Shown: positions 8,675 to 17,409, counted from the stretch's first letter. The stretch: 64,000 nucleotides of DNA from Cupriavidus phytohabitans (GCF_000426345.1 NZ_AUFE01000015.1:1-64000), one strand, 5' to 3'. The notes: generated from the sequence alone by a model not told the origin. A program made the numbers and translations.

Positions 8675-9562
8675 TCAGCGCACCGCGCCGTAGATCCGGC
8701 GCGCATCCGCGGCGCCGGCGATGGGCCGGCCCAGCGTGAGCCCGCCTTGCACGGCCTGCGCCACCAGCGCGGCGTTGCCGGGCGCGCGGCTGCCGTCGCG
8801 CAGCAGCAGGTTGTTCTCGAACCCTACCCGCACATGGCCGCCGAACGCGGCGGCCGCGGTCACGCAGGCATTCTCTTCGCGGCCAAAGGCGCAGATCGCC
8901 CACGGCAGCGTATCGTCGCTTTCCGCGGCCACCTGCAGGAACGGCAGCAGGTCGTGTGGCGACGAGACCTGCCCCGCCGAATAGCGTCCCAGCACATAAA
9001 GCAGCGACCACGCGCCAGCCGGCACCAGCCCGCGCGCGCGCAGCCCATGCCAGCGGCGCACGTCGGCCGCGTCGTACAGGATCACCTGCGTCATCACGCG
9101 TTCGCGCGCCAGCCAGGCGAAGAACGCGGCCAGCTCGTCTTCCGGGATCTCCGGCACCGCCACTTCGCGCAGCCCCACAGACACGGCTTCTGGCCGCAGC
9201 TCGCGCACCATCGCCATCTGCGCGGGGGCCTTGTACACGCCGGCGGCTTCGCTGGTCACCTGCACCAGCAACGAGTCGCCGACCGCCTGCCTTACCGCGG
9301 CCAGCGCGTCGCGGTAAGCCTGCACGTCGAGCGAATGGCGGCCCTGCGCGTCGCGCACGTGCATATGCATCATGGCGGCGCCGGCATCGACGCAGGCACG
9401 CGCTTCCTGGGCCAGCGCCGCGGCGGTCAGCGGCACCGCGGGATGGTCGGCAGACTGCTTGTACGCGCCGTTGGGCGCCACCGTGACGATCAGCGGCGAA
9501 TCGGCCAGCGCTGCGCGGGGGGCCGCGGATTGTGCCGAGGCGGACGGATTGGCTTGGGTCAT
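8675..9562 (-). CDS. Beta-keto acid cleavage enzyme (BKACE, DUF849 family)
   Basis: A 295-residue TIM-barrel protein with the zinc motif MMHMHVRD near residue 65, VTSEAAG near 105, and VRVGFENN with the conserved Glu near 245. BKACE enzymes condense a beta-keto acid with acetyl-CoA and cleave it to acetoacetate and a new CoA ester; members act on 3-keto-5-aminohexanoate, dehydrocarnitine and others. Its start overlaps the stop of the upstream 3-hydroxyacyl-CoA dehydrogenase by four bases, so they are coupled. A hydroxy acid is probably oxidised to a 3-keto acid and then cleaved here. Carnitine is one candidate, but the substrate is not readable. Confidence 0.87.
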   Translation of the reverse strand: MTQANPSASAQSAAPRAALADSPLIVTVAPNGAYKQSADHPAVPLTAAALAQEARACVDAGAAMMHMHVRDAQGRHSLDVQAYRDALAAVRQAVGDSLLVQVTSEAAGVYKAPAQMAMVRELRPEAVSVGLREVAVPEIPEDELAAFFAWLARERVMTQVILYDAADVRRWHGLRARGLVPAGAWSLLYVLGRYSAGQVSSPHDLLPFLQVAAESDDTLPWAICAFGREENACVTAAAAFGGHVRVGFENNLLLRDGSRAPGNAALVAQAVQGGLTLGRPIAGAADARRIYGAVR

Positions 9563-10536
9563 GGCTGGATCCCGGGCAATTCAGGGGCGATCAGGTCGAG
9601 GCCGGCACGCAGCAGGCGGTCGTAGCGCGCGCGCTCGGCGTCAATGGCTTCGGGGCTCCAGACATAGAAGCCCTCGCCGCGCTTCATGCCGTGGCGGCCG
9701 TCGGCGGCGCGCTCGGCCAGGCAACGGGCGGGATGGTCGTCATTGCAGAAGCTCGGGTACATGGTGGCGCCGGCGGCGGCATGCACGTCGATGCCGGCAT
9801 GGTCGCGCTGCAGCACCGGGCCCGCCGCCAGGAAACGGAAGCCGAAGCCGAAGCGCACCGCCGCATCCACGTCCTCGGGCGAGGCAATGCCGCGGTCGAT
9901 CAGGCTGAAGGCCTCGCGCGACAGCGCGTGCTGCAGCCGGTTGGCGAGGAAGCCCGGCAAGTCCTTGCGCACCTTCACCGGCACCATCGCGCAGCGGCGC
10001 ATGAACGCGATCAGGGCGTCGGCGCCGCGCTCGTCGCTGTCCTCGCCCATCACCACTTCGACCAGCGGCACCAGGTGCGCCGGCATGAAGAAATGCAGGC
10101 CCAGCATGCGCGCGCGCGTCTCCAGCCCGGCTCCGATCGCGCTGATCGGGAAGCTCGAGCTGTTGCTGGCGAGCACCGTGTCGGGCCGCGCGCGCCGGAC
10201 CAGGTCGGCGAACAGCTGCTGCTTGAGTTCGAGCCGCTCGGGGATGCACTCGATCACCAGGTCGACCGTGGCCCAGTCGACTTCATCAAGCGAGGCTGCC
10301 ACGGACAGGCAGGCGTCGCCCTCGGCGCGGCCGATGGCGGCCAGGTTGTCGCGCACCCGCCCGGGCAGCGCGGCACCGCGCGTGGCGTCGGGCTCGATCA
10401 CGGTGGTGCGGCACAGGGCGCGGGTCAGCACCACGGCGACGTCGGCGCCCATGGTGCCGCCGCCCACCACCACCGCATGGGCGGCGCGAGGGGGGCCCAG
10501 CGGGCTGGTGGTGACCGATTCGGTCAGGTTCGGCAT
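9559..10536 (-). CDS. 3-hydroxyacyl-CoA / L-carnitine dehydrogenase-like oxidoreductase
   Basis: A 325-residue 3HCDH-fold enzyme. The NAD site is VVVGGGTMGADVAV, the active-site region has ASNSSSFPIS and LGLHFFMPAHLVPLVEVV, and the C-terminal domain has FLANRLQHALSREAFSLID. It oxidises a 3-hydroxy substrate with NAD. The ATG at 10536 has GGAGA seven bases upstream and fits the family N-terminus; an in-frame upstream extension is rejected. It is the first gene of a two-gene unit with the BKACE gene, divergent from a LysR regulator. Fatty-acid enzymes and carnitine dehydrogenases share these motifs; the BKACE partner favours a small beta-hydroxy acid. Confidence 0.85.
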   Translation of the reverse strand: MPNLTESVTTSPLGPPRAAHAVVVGGGTMGADVAVVLTRALCRTTVIEPDATRGAALPGRVRDNLAAIGRAEGDACLSVAASLDEVDWATVDLVIECIPERLELKQQLFADLVRRARPDTVLASNSSSFPISAIGAGLETRARMLGLHFFMPAHLVPLVEVVMGEDSDERGADALIAFMRRCAMVPVKVRKDLPGFLANRLQHALSREAFSLIDRGIASPEDVDAAVRFGFGFRFLAAGPVLQRDHAGIDVHAAAGATMYPSFCNDDHPARCLAERAADGRHGMKRGEGFYVWSPEAIDAERARYDRLLRAGLDLIAPELPGIQP

Positions 10537-10634
10537 AGGTTCTCCGGGGAAATCCTGCGGGATTGGTGGGCTGCCCCGGCGGCCACCAGGGCGCGCCGGA
10601 CAACGGATTCCCGGCAGTGTAGAGAACTCGCTTT

Positions 10635-10685
10635 GATTGATGAAGTCGATTCTGTGGATAAAATGATCCACAAATCAGATCAATC
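10635..10685. promoter_or_regulatory. Nested inverted repeats in divergent LysR promoter region
   Basis: In the AT-rich gap between the dehydrogenase and the LysR gene, TGTGGAT (10653-10659) and ATCCACA (10666-10672) form a perfect inverted repeat with a six-base spacer. Outside it GATTGAT (10635-10641) pairs with ATCAATC (10679-10685). Position and symmetry suit a LysR operator serving both divergent genes. The repeats are seen directly; the regulator match is inferred. Confidence 0.55.
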
Positions 10686-10752
10686 GCACGATCAGGCCTG
10701 TCGTGCCTCTCATGTTTTCCGCGGCGCACACCGCGCCCGCCACTGCCCGACC

Positions 10753-11685
10753 ATGAAACTCAACCTGTCGATGCGGGACATCGAAACCACACTGGTACTC
10801 GGCCGCACACTCAACTACCGCCAGGCCGCCAGCCAGTTGCACCTGTCGCAGTCCGCCCTGTCCACGCAGATCCTGCGCATCGAGGAATCGCTCGGCGTGC
10901 GGCTGTTCGACCGCACCACCCGCAGCGTGCGCCTGACCGCCGCGGGCCAGGTCTTCATGCAGCAGGCCGCGCTGCTGCAGGCCGCCTTCCGCGGCGCCAT
11001 CGACGCCGTCACCGGGATTGCCAGCGCCGAGCGTGGCCAGGTGGCCGTGGCGGCGCTGCCGTCGCTGGCGGCCCGCATGCTGCCGCGCGTGCTGATGGCC
11101 TACCACCGGGCGCGCCCGGAAGTGGCGCTGAAGGTGATCGACACGCTGTCCGGCCCGGCCTTCGACCTGGTGCGCGCGGGCGAGGTGGACTTTGCGCTGA
11201 CCGCGGCCGATCCGCAGCAGGCCGACCTGCACTACGAGCCGCTGCTGTCAGACCGCTTCGTGCTGCTGATCCCGTCGGCGCACCCGCTGGCGCGCAGCAG
11301 CGGCCCGTTGCGCTGGGCCGATACCGCCGCCGCGCCCCATGTATCGATGACGCACCCCAGCAGCGTGCGCCAGTACGCCGAATGGGCCTTCCTGCAGAAC
11401 AAGATCCGTTTCCAGCCGGTGTTCGAGGCCGAGCACCTTGCCACCATCGCCGCCATGGTCGAGTGCGGCTTCGGCGTGGCGGCGCTGCCCGAGATCGCGG
11501 CCGGCACCGTGCGCCAGCCGGGCATCGTCGAGCGGCTGCTGACCGCGCCCGTGACCGAGCGCTCGATCGGGCTGGTGACTTCGCGCAACCGCACGCTGTC
11601 CCCCGCTGCCGCCGAACTTGCCGCGGCGGTGCGCGCGCAGCTGGCGCATCCCGACGCCGCCGGCGCCGGAACGGCGCTGAACTGA
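10753..11685 (+). CDS. LysR-family transcriptional regulator
   Basis: A 310-residue LysR protein with an N-terminal winged HTH (MRDIETTLVLGRTLNYRQAA, SQSALSTQI, LGVRLFDRTTRSVRLTAAG) and a C-terminal type 2 periplasmic-binding-fold domain from about residue 90. The ATG at 10753 matches the usual LysR N-terminus; the same frame is open for about 1.2 kb upstream but crosses the divergent gene and is rejected. It is divergent from the dehydrogenase-BKACE pair and probably controls it in response to the substrate. No strong ribosome binding site is visible. Confidence 0.9.
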   Translation: MKLNLSMRDIETTLVLGRTLNYRQAASQLHLSQSALSTQILRIEESLGVRLFDRTTRSVRLTAAGQVFMQQAALLQAAFRGAIDAVTGIASAERGQVAVAALPSLAARMLPRVLMAYHRARPEVALKVIDTLSGPAFDLVRAGEVDFALTAADPQQADLHYEPLLSDRFVLLIPSAHPLARSSGPLRWADTAAAPHVSMTHPSSVRQYAEWAFLQNKIRFQPVFEAEHLATIAAMVECGFGVAALPEIAAGTVRQPGIVERLLTAPVTERSIGLVTSRNRTLSPAAAELAAAVRAQLAHPDAAGAGTALN

Positions 11686-11850
11686 CGCGATAATGCGCGA
11701 TACCTCGCCGATGTTCGCCTGTTTGCGCCGCGCAAGGACAAGCTGACGCTGGAAACGACGCGCGAGGGAAGTGGTTATTTTCAAGCAGCGTTCAACCAGA
11801 TCGCCCCGGTGATACAGCGGGCGTGGCTCGCCAGCCTGTTGCGTCGCTGA
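11686..11850 (+). pseudogene. Possible gene remnant after the LysR gene
   Basis: Directly after the LysR stop, in the same frame, translation reads a protein-like stretch ending WLASLLRR before TGA at 11848-11850. It contains YLADVRLFAPRKDKLTLETT and YFQAAFNQIAPVIQRAW. No ATG or GTG in frame could start it. It could be the C-terminal remnant of a lost gene, or chance. No family is recognised. Confidence 0.25.
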
Positions 11851-11903
11851 GCGGCGTGCAGCAGCGCCAGGACAGGCCCGGCGCGCAGCCGGGCCTGCCA
11901 GCT

Positions 11904-12074
11904 TCAGGAAGGGTCTTTGGTACGCGTGCGCGAGACGGCCATCATGATGCCGATGCCGAGCACGATCAGGCAGGCAATGCCGATATAGACGGTCGCGAGG
12001 CCGGCCGTTGACATCGCCCAGGCGATGCCGCCGACCAGGACCAGCAAGCCAATGATGTATAGCGCGAATGACAT
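11904..12074 (-). CDS. Small two-helix membrane protein
   Basis: A 56-residue protein starting MSFALYIIGLLVLVGGIAW, with a second hydrophobic helix (VYIGIACLIVLGIGIMMAV) and a basic tail SRTRTKDPS. An AAGGAG ribosome binding site lies upstream of the ATG at 12074. The two membrane helices and good initiation signals make it a likely real gene. It stands alone between the LysR region and the GntR gene. No function is proposed. Confidence 0.65.
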   Translation of the reverse strand: MSFALYIIGLLVLVGGIAWAMSTAGLATVYIGIACLIVLGIGIMMAVSRTRTKDPS

Positions 12075-12228
12075 GAACCGGCTCCTTGCGGTGGTGACGC
12101 TGCTTCCAATGTAGGTAGCACCACGCGCGCAAGGGATAGGACGATGGCGGACGGCGGCGTAGGCGGGTTCTGACTTCGCTGTGATGCCGCTGTCACGCGG
12201 CAGTCGCGGCGACGCTCGACCGGATCCG

Positions 12229-12894
12229 TCAGGCAGCGCCCCGGGCCTGCTCCGCGGCGAGATAGGCATCGCGCGACGGCAGCAGGTGGCGCCGGCACAG
12301 GTCGACCAGTGCCTCGCGCTCGCCCTGCTGCAATGCCTCGATCATGGCCCAGTGCTCCTGCCGCGCGCGCTCGCGGTAGGCCGCGGCCGCCAGCGTGCCG
12401 AAGCGGATCGGGTGGGTACGGCGCGCATAGTCGCCGATGGCCTGCTGCAGCACGGCGTTGCCGGTCAGCGCGAACAGCTCGCGGTGGAAGGCCTGGTTGA
12501 TGCGGAACACCGCGCGCGCATTGCCGGTGGCCACGGCCGCGTCGTGCTGCTTCTGCACGGCGACCAGCGGCGCCAGCCGCGCTGGCGGCACCGGCAGGTC
12601 GATCTGCGCGGCCGCATGGCATTCCAGCACTTCGCGCAGCGCGTACAGTTCCAGCACCTCGCGCGCGGAGAACGCTCGCACCACCGCGCCGACATTGCGC
12701 TTGCGCTCGACCACGCCGATCGCCTCCAGGCCCGCCAGCACCTGCCGCACCACATGCCGCTTGAGGCCGAAGCGCGCCATCAGGTCGTCCTCGGTCAGCC
12801 GCTCACGCGGGTGCAGCCGGCCGAAGACGATGTCCTCCTCCAGCGTATCGACCGCCTGCTGCATGGTTTCGGCCCGCAGGGTGATGTCGTGCAT
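12229..12894 (-). CDS. GntR-family regulator (FadR/FCD type)
   Basis: A 221-residue regulator. The N-terminal winged HTH includes LEEDIVFGRLHPRERLTEDDLMARFGLKRHVVRQVLAGLEAIGVV. The C-terminal all-helical FCD domain (residues about 80-210) contains the metal-ligand pattern RINQAFHRELF. It starts three bases after the stop of the IlvD/EDD dehydratase gene and is probably the second gene of that unit. FCD regulators sense carboxylates and sugar acids, so it may control the dehydratase and the divergent Bug protein gene. Confidence 0.88.
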   Translation of the reverse strand: MHDITLRAETMQQAVDTLEEDIVFGRLHPRERLTEDDLMARFGLKRHVVRQVLAGLEAIGVVERKRNVGAVVRAFSAREVLELYALREVLECHAAAQIDLPVPPARLAPLVAVQKQHDAAVATGNARAVFRINQAFHRELFALTGNAVLQQAIGDYARRTHPIRFGTLAAAAYRERARQEHWAMIEALQQGEREALVDLCRRHLLPSRDAYLAAEQARGAA

Positions 12895-12897
12895 GGC

Positions 12898-14652
12898 TCA
12901 GCGCTGATGCGGCACGGTATCCACCGTCTGCGTCGCACGCAGGAAGTCGAAGTCGACACCCTGGTCGGCCTGCGTCACGGTTTCCAGAAACAGCTTGCGG
13001 TAGCCGCGCCCGGCGCGCGGCCGCTCCACCGGCTGCGCCGCGGCGCGGCGGGCCAGTTCTGCGTCATCGACCAGCAGCGTCACTTCGCGCTCGCGCACCG
13101 ACAGGCGGATGCGGTCGCCGCTCTGCACCAGCGCCAGCGGCCCGCCGATCGCCGCTTCGGGCGTCACGTGCAGCACGATGGTGCCAGCTGCGGTGCCGCT
13201 CATGCGGCCGTCCGAGATGCGCACCATGTCCTTGACCCCGGCACGCGCCAGCTTGCGCGGGATCGGCATGTAGCCGGCTTCCGGCATGCCGGGCGCGCCG
13301 GTGGGCCCGATGCGCTTGAGCACGAGAATATCGTCGGCCCTGACGTCGAGCGCTTCGTCGTCGATGCGCAGCGCCATGTCTTCGGCGTTCTCGAATACCA
13401 CGGCGCGGCCCTCGTGCTCCATCAGCACCGGATCGGCGGCGGACTGCTTGATGATGGCGCCGCCCGGCGCGAGGTTGCCGCGCAGCACGGCCAGGCCGCC
13501 GGCCGGATAGATCGGCGCGGCGGCGCTGCGGATCACGTCCTGCGCGAACGGCGGCGGCGCGGCGTCAAGCTCTTCGCCGAGCGTGCGCCCGGACACGGTC
13601 AGCGTGTCCAGGTGCAGCAGCGGACGCAGCTCGCGCAGCAGCGTCGCCATGCCGCCAGCCTTGTGGAAGTCCTCCATGTAATGCTGCCCCGAGGGCTTGA
13701 GGTCGACCAGCACCGGTGTCTCGCGGCTCATGCGGTCCAGGCCCGCCAGGTCGATATCGATGCCGAGGCGGCCGGCGATCGCGGTCAGGTGCACGATGCC
13801 GTTGGTCGAGCCGCCGATCGCCAGCAGCACGCGCAGCGCGTTCTCGAAAGCCTTGCCGGTCAGGATGCGGTCCGGCGTCAGGCGCGCCTTGGCCATTGCC
13901 ACGGCCGTGGTGCCGGTGCGCTCGGCCACGCGGATGCGATCGGCCGTCACCGCCGGCGCCGACGCACCGCCGGCCACCATCATCCCGAGCGCCTCGGTTA
14001 CGCACGCCATGGTGCTGGCGGTGCCCATCACCGAGCAGGTGCCGACGCTGGCCACCAGCTGATTGTTGACGTCGGCGATCTCGGCGGCATCGATCTCTTC
14101 CGCACGATAGCGGCCCCAGTAACGGCGGCAGTCCGTGCAGGCGCCCACGCGCTCGCCGCGATGGGCGCCGGTGAGCATCGAGCCGGTCACCAGCTGGATC
14201 GCCGGCACCCCGGCCGAGGCCGCGCCCATCAGCTGCGCCGGCACGGTCTTGTCGCAGCCGCCGATCAGGACCACGGCATCCATGGGCTGCGCGCGGATCA
14301 TCTCCTCGGTGTCCATCGACATCAGGTTGCGCAGGTACATGCTGGTCGGCGCGGAAAAGCTCTCATGCACCGAGATGGTCGGGAAGTCGACAGGCAGGCC
14401 ACCGGCGAGCATCACGCCGCGCCGCACCGCCTCGATCAGCTGCGGCGCGTTGCCGTGGCAAGGGTTGTAGCTGCTGCCGGTGTTGACGATGCCGATCACC
14501 GGCCGCGAAAGCGCGTCGTCGGTATAGCCCGCGCCCTTGATGAAGGCCTTGCGCAGGAACAGCGAGAAGCCCGTGTCGCCGTAGTTGGTCAGGCCCTTGG
14601 CCAGGCCTTGCGGTTGGGCGTCGTCGGGCTTGCCGGGGTCGTTGGCGGACAT
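12898..14652 (-). CDS. IlvD/EDD-family sugar-acid dehydratase
   Basis: A 584-residue iron-sulfur dehydratase. Cluster cysteines are in SSYNPCHGN, IGGCDKTVPAQL and SVGTCSVMGTAST; GACTDCRRYWG is typical of pentonate/hexonate dehydratases rather than of IlvD proper. The C-terminal part has RISDGRMSGTAAG. It dehydrates a sugar acid or dihydroxy acid to a 2-keto acid. The ATG at 14652 is preferred over a TTG five codons earlier because GGAG lies about 9 bases upstream. The GntR gene follows at once and a Bug solute-binding gene is divergent, pointing to uptake and use of an aldonate. A role only in branched-chain synthesis is less likely here. Confidence 0.85.
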   Translation of the reverse strand: MSANDPGKPDDAQPQGLAKGLTNYGDTGFSLFLRKAFIKGAGYTDDALSRPVIGIVNTGSSYNPCHGNAPQLIEAVRRGVMLAGGLPVDFPTISVHESFSAPTSMYLRNLMSMDTEEMIRAQPMDAVVLIGGCDKTVPAQLMGAASAGVPAIQLVTGSMLTGAHRGERVGACTDCRRYWGRYRAEEIDAAEIADVNNQLVASVGTCSVMGTASTMACVTEALGMMVAGGASAPAVTADRIRVAERTGTTAVAMAKARLTPDRILTGKAFENALRVLLAIGGSTNGIVHLTAIAGRLGIDIDLAGLDRMSRETPVLVDLKPSGQHYMEDFHKAGGMATLLRELRPLLHLDTLTVSGRTLGEELDAAPPPFAQDVIRSAAAPIYPAGGLAVLRGNLAPGGAIIKQSAADPVLMEHEGRAVVFENAEDMALRIDDEALDVRADDILVLKRIGPTGAPGMPEAGYMPIPRKLARAGVKDMVRISDGRMSGTAAGTIVLHVTPEAAIGGPLALVQSGDRIRLSVREREVTLLVDDAELARRAAAQPVERPRAGRGYRKLFLETVTQADQGVDFDFLRATQTVDTVPHQR

Positions 14653-14911
14653 GAGGGCTATCTCCAATGAAATTATTGATAATCGATGGCCAGAAGCTTA
14701 GCGGCCAATGCAGGCGTGGCGCAAGTCCGGCATCGCAATGCATTTATTAATTTCATTTTGAGATCAGTCGATAGAAAAATACGGATTCATCAATCAAACG
14801 GTGCGACCTACACTTGGCCCCGATAACGAGCCGGGCGTCATCCGCCGGCGGCCAGCCGCCGCCCGCCGATCCATTCCCATTCCAACGATTTCCCCGGCAC
14901 AGGAGACCCAC

Positions 14912-15946
14912 ATGCCTGGCATTTCGCCCACGGCCGTCCGCGCCGCCACTGCGTCGCGCCGCACCCCTCGCCGCTCCATCCTGGTCGCTTCTCTCGCATT
15001 TGCCGGCATGCTTCTCGCCCCGGTATCGGGCATGGCCGCGGACGCCTACCCCGCCAAGCCCGTCCGGCTCGTCGTGCCCTACCCGCCCGGCGGCGCCACC
15101 GACGTGATCGGCCGCACGCTGGCCCAGCGCCTGTCCACCACGCTCGGCCAGCAGGTCGTGGTCGACAACCGCGCCGGCGCCGCGGGCAACATCGGCGCCG
15201 AGCTGGTCGCCAAGTCGCCCGCCGATGGCTATACCCTGCTGATGGGCGCGCTTACCAGCCACGCCATCAATGCCGCGCTGTACAAGAGCCGCGTGCCTTA
15301 CGACCTGGAAAAGAGCTTTGCGCCGGTTTCGATCGTCGGCACCGTGCCGCTGGTGTTCGTGGTCAATCCTTCGGTCAGCGCCAGCAGCCTGCCGCAACTG
15401 GTCTCGCTGGCGAAATCCAAGCCCGGCGCCATCACTTTCGCCTCGGCAGGCAACGGTTCTCCGCAACACCTGGCCGGCGAGATGTTCAAGCGCATGGCCG
15501 GTGTGGAGATGCTGCACGTACCGTACAAAGGCAGCGGCCCGGCCATGACCGACCTGATCGGCGGGCAGGTGCTGAGCATGGTCGAGACCGTTCCCGCAGC
15601 CCAGGCCTACGTCAAGACCGGCAAGATCCGCGCCCTGGCGGTTGCCTCGCCCGAGCGCGTCAACGCGCTGCCCGACGTTCCCACCGCCACCGAGGCCGGG
15701 CTCAAGGACTTCGAAGTCAGCTCGATGTTCGGCATCGTTGCACCGGCCGGCACGCCGGGGCCGGTGATCGACCGGCTCAGCAGCGACCTGAAGAAGATCC
15801 TGGCTGAGCCGGAGGTCCAGGCCACGCTGCTCAAGCAAGGGGCGATTGCCACGTGGACGACGCCGGCGCAGGCGGGCGCCCGGATCAAGGCGGAGGTCGG
15901 CAAGTGGAATACCGTGATCCGGGATGCGGGGGTGAAGCCGGAGTAG
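14912..15946 (+). CDS. Bug-family (TctC) periplasmic solute-binding protein
   Basis: A 344-residue protein with an unusually long N-region (MPGISPTAVRAATASRRTPR) before the hydrophobic signal segment and AMAADAYPAKP. The mature part begins with the family signature PVRLVVPYPPGGATD, and carries GNIGAELVAKSPADGYTLLMG further on. AGGAG lies upstream of the ATG at 14912. Bug proteins bind carboxylates in the periplasm, often without adjacent TctA/TctB genes as here. Divergent placement from the sugar-acid dehydratase suggests an aldonate or related acid as ligand, but this is inference. Bug families are strongly expanded in Burkholderiales. Confidence 0.88.
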   Translation: MPGISPTAVRAATASRRTPRRSILVASLAFAGMLLAPVSGMAADAYPAKPVRLVVPYPPGGATDVIGRTLAQRLSTTLGQQVVVDNRAGAAGNIGAELVAKSPADGYTLLMGALTSHAINAALYKSRVPYDLEKSFAPVSIVGTVPLVFVVNPSVSASSLPQLVSLAKSKPGAITFASAGNGSPQHLAGEMFKRMAGVEMLHVPYKGSGPAMTDLIGGQVLSMVETVPAAQAYVKTGKIRALAVASPERVNALPDVPTATEAGLKDFEVSSMFGIVAPAGTPGPVIDRLSSDLKKILAEPEVQATLLKQGAIATWTTPAQAGARIKAEVGKWNTVIRDAGVKPE

Positions 15947-16151
15947 GCGTTTCGGCCGTTTGGGCCATTGAGCGGCAAACGCATCGAATTGCCATGCTTG
16001 ATGCTTGATGATGACGGCTGCGTCACCTGTTGCGCAGCCGTTTCCCCGTCGCTGTATCTGTCGCTGCCTCGAACCCGCCCGTATACTTTGTGGGGGCCTC
16101 CAGCCTGCGCCCTCACCGATTCCACAACAAATCAAGCAACGGAGCAGCAGC

Positions 16152-17030
16152 ATGCGTGTCGCATTTCTCGGCCTGGGCGTCATGGGTTTCCACATGGCCG
16201 GCCACCTCGCCGCCAAGGGGCACGAGGTCACCGTCTACAACCGCACCGCCGCCAAGGCGCAGGCCTGGGTCGGGCAGTTCGGCGGCAAGTCTGCAGCAAC
16301 CCCGGCACTGGCGGTGCGCGACGCACAGGTGGTGTGTTCCTGCGTCGGCAACGACGACGACCTGCGCGCGGTGCTGACCGGCCCTGACGGCGCCTTCTTC
16401 GGCGCGCCGAGCGGCTGCATTTTCGTCGACCACACCACGGCCAGCGCCAATGTCGCGCGCGAGCTCTACGCCGCGGCCGGCGAGCGCGGCCTGCATTTTG
16501 TCGACGGCCCGGTCTCGGGCGGCGAGGTCGGCGCGGAAAAAGGCATCCTGACCATCATGTGCGGCGGCGATGCCGACGTCTACGCGCGCGCCGAGCCGGT
16601 CATCGCCGCCTATGCCCGCGCCGTCACCCGCATCGGCGAGGCCGGCGCCGGGCAACTGGCCAAGATGGTCAACCAGATCAGCATTGCCGGCCTGATCCAG
16701 GGCCTGTCCGAGGCCATTGCCTTCGGCGAGCGCGCCGGGCTGGACATGCCGCTGGTGCTGGATGTCATCAGCAAGGGCGCCGCCGGCTCCTGGCAGCTGG
16801 AAAACCGCGGCCCCACCATGATCGACAACAAGTTCGATTTCGGCTTCGCGGTGGACTGGATGCGCAAGGACCTGGGCCTGTGCCTGGACGAATCGCGCCG
16901 CAACGGCGCCGCGCTGCCGGTGACGGCACTGGTTGACCAGTTCTATGCCGACCTGCAGCAGATGGGATGCGGCCGCGCCGACACCTCGTCGCTGATCAAG
17001 CGCCTGCGCGTGCACGTGAAGAAGGCGTGA
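16152..17030 (+). CDS. Beta-hydroxyacid dehydrogenase (3-hydroxyisobutyrate dehydrogenase family)
   Basis: A 292-residue NAD(P)-dependent enzyme. The cofactor loop is FLGLGVMGFHMAGHLA, with VYNRT after strand 2. The substrate loop is VDGPVSGGEVGAEKG, and the catalytic Lys is in GQLAKMVNQ near residue 170. GGAG lies eight bases before the ATG at 16152. It oxidises or reduces a small beta-hydroxy acid; 3-hydroxyisobutyrate, tartronate semialdehyde and glyoxylate are all possible substrates. It sits alone, 205 bases after the Bug gene. Confidence 0.87.
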   Translation: MRVAFLGLGVMGFHMAGHLAAKGHEVTVYNRTAAKAQAWVGQFGGKSAATPALAVRDAQVVCSCVGNDDDLRAVLTGPDGAFFGAPSGCIFVDHTTASANVARELYAAAGERGLHFVDGPVSGGEVGAEKGILTIMCGGDADVYARAEPVIAAYARAVTRIGEAGAGQLAKMVNQISIAGLIQGLSEAIAFGERAGLDMPLVLDVISKGAAGSWQLENRGPTMIDNKFDFGFAVDWMRKDLGLCLDESRRNGAALPVTALVDQFYADLQQMGCGRADTSSLIKRLRVHVKKA

Positions 17031-17173
17031 TGTGGCGGCTGCGGCGCATGCCGTCGTCCGATTCCTACAACGATTTCGGCGCATGCCGGAAAGGCTGCCG
17101 GCCGGCACGGGCCTAAGCTGGACGCATGGGCCCATCCCCCGGGACCGGCCCGGCAACGATGCAGGAGACCATC

Positions 17174-17350
17174 ATGTGGAAACTCGCAGGCGCGCTCCTG
17201 ATAGGCGCGAGCATGGCGCTGGCTGGCTGTACCGCGGCGGGCGCAGTCGCCGGCGGTGTGGCCGGCCATGAACTGACCGACGGCAGCACGGCCGGTACCA
17301 TCGGCGGTGCCGTGGTCGGCGGCGTGATCGGGCACGAGCTGGGCAAGTAG
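17174..17350 (+). CDS. Small glycine-zipper lipoprotein
   Basis: A 58-residue protein with a type II signal peptide and lipobox LAGC (lipidated Cys19). The short mature part is dominated by Gly-Ala-Val glycine-zipper repeats (AGAVAGGVAGHEL and GTIGGAVVGGVIGHEL), two copies of one segment. AGGAG lies upstream of the ATG at 17174. Such proteins are outer-membrane entericidin/OsmB-like lipoproteins, often stress-induced; no specific role is claimed. Confidence 0.78.
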   Translation: MWKLAGALLIGASMALAGCTAAGAVAGGVAGHELTDGSTAGTIGGAVVGGVIGHELGK

Positions 17351-17409
17351 CTGGGCAAGTAACAGCTGACAGCTTCGCGCTTCGGCACGGGCAGCTTCGG
17401 AAAGGCAGG

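Noticed and set aside
9532-10752. N-terminal extension of the LysR frame
   Set aside because: It runs antisense through the dehydrogenase gene; the normal LysR N-terminus starts at 10753.
11823-12011. Small plus-strand frame opposite the two-helix membrane protein
   Set aside because: No start signals and no motifs; the minus-strand protein has a ribosome binding site and two clear helices.
14653-14667. TTG start for the IlvD/EDD dehydratase
   Set aside because: The GGAG that would serve as ribosome binding site for the ATG at 14652 lies partly within this extension, so the ATG is the better start.
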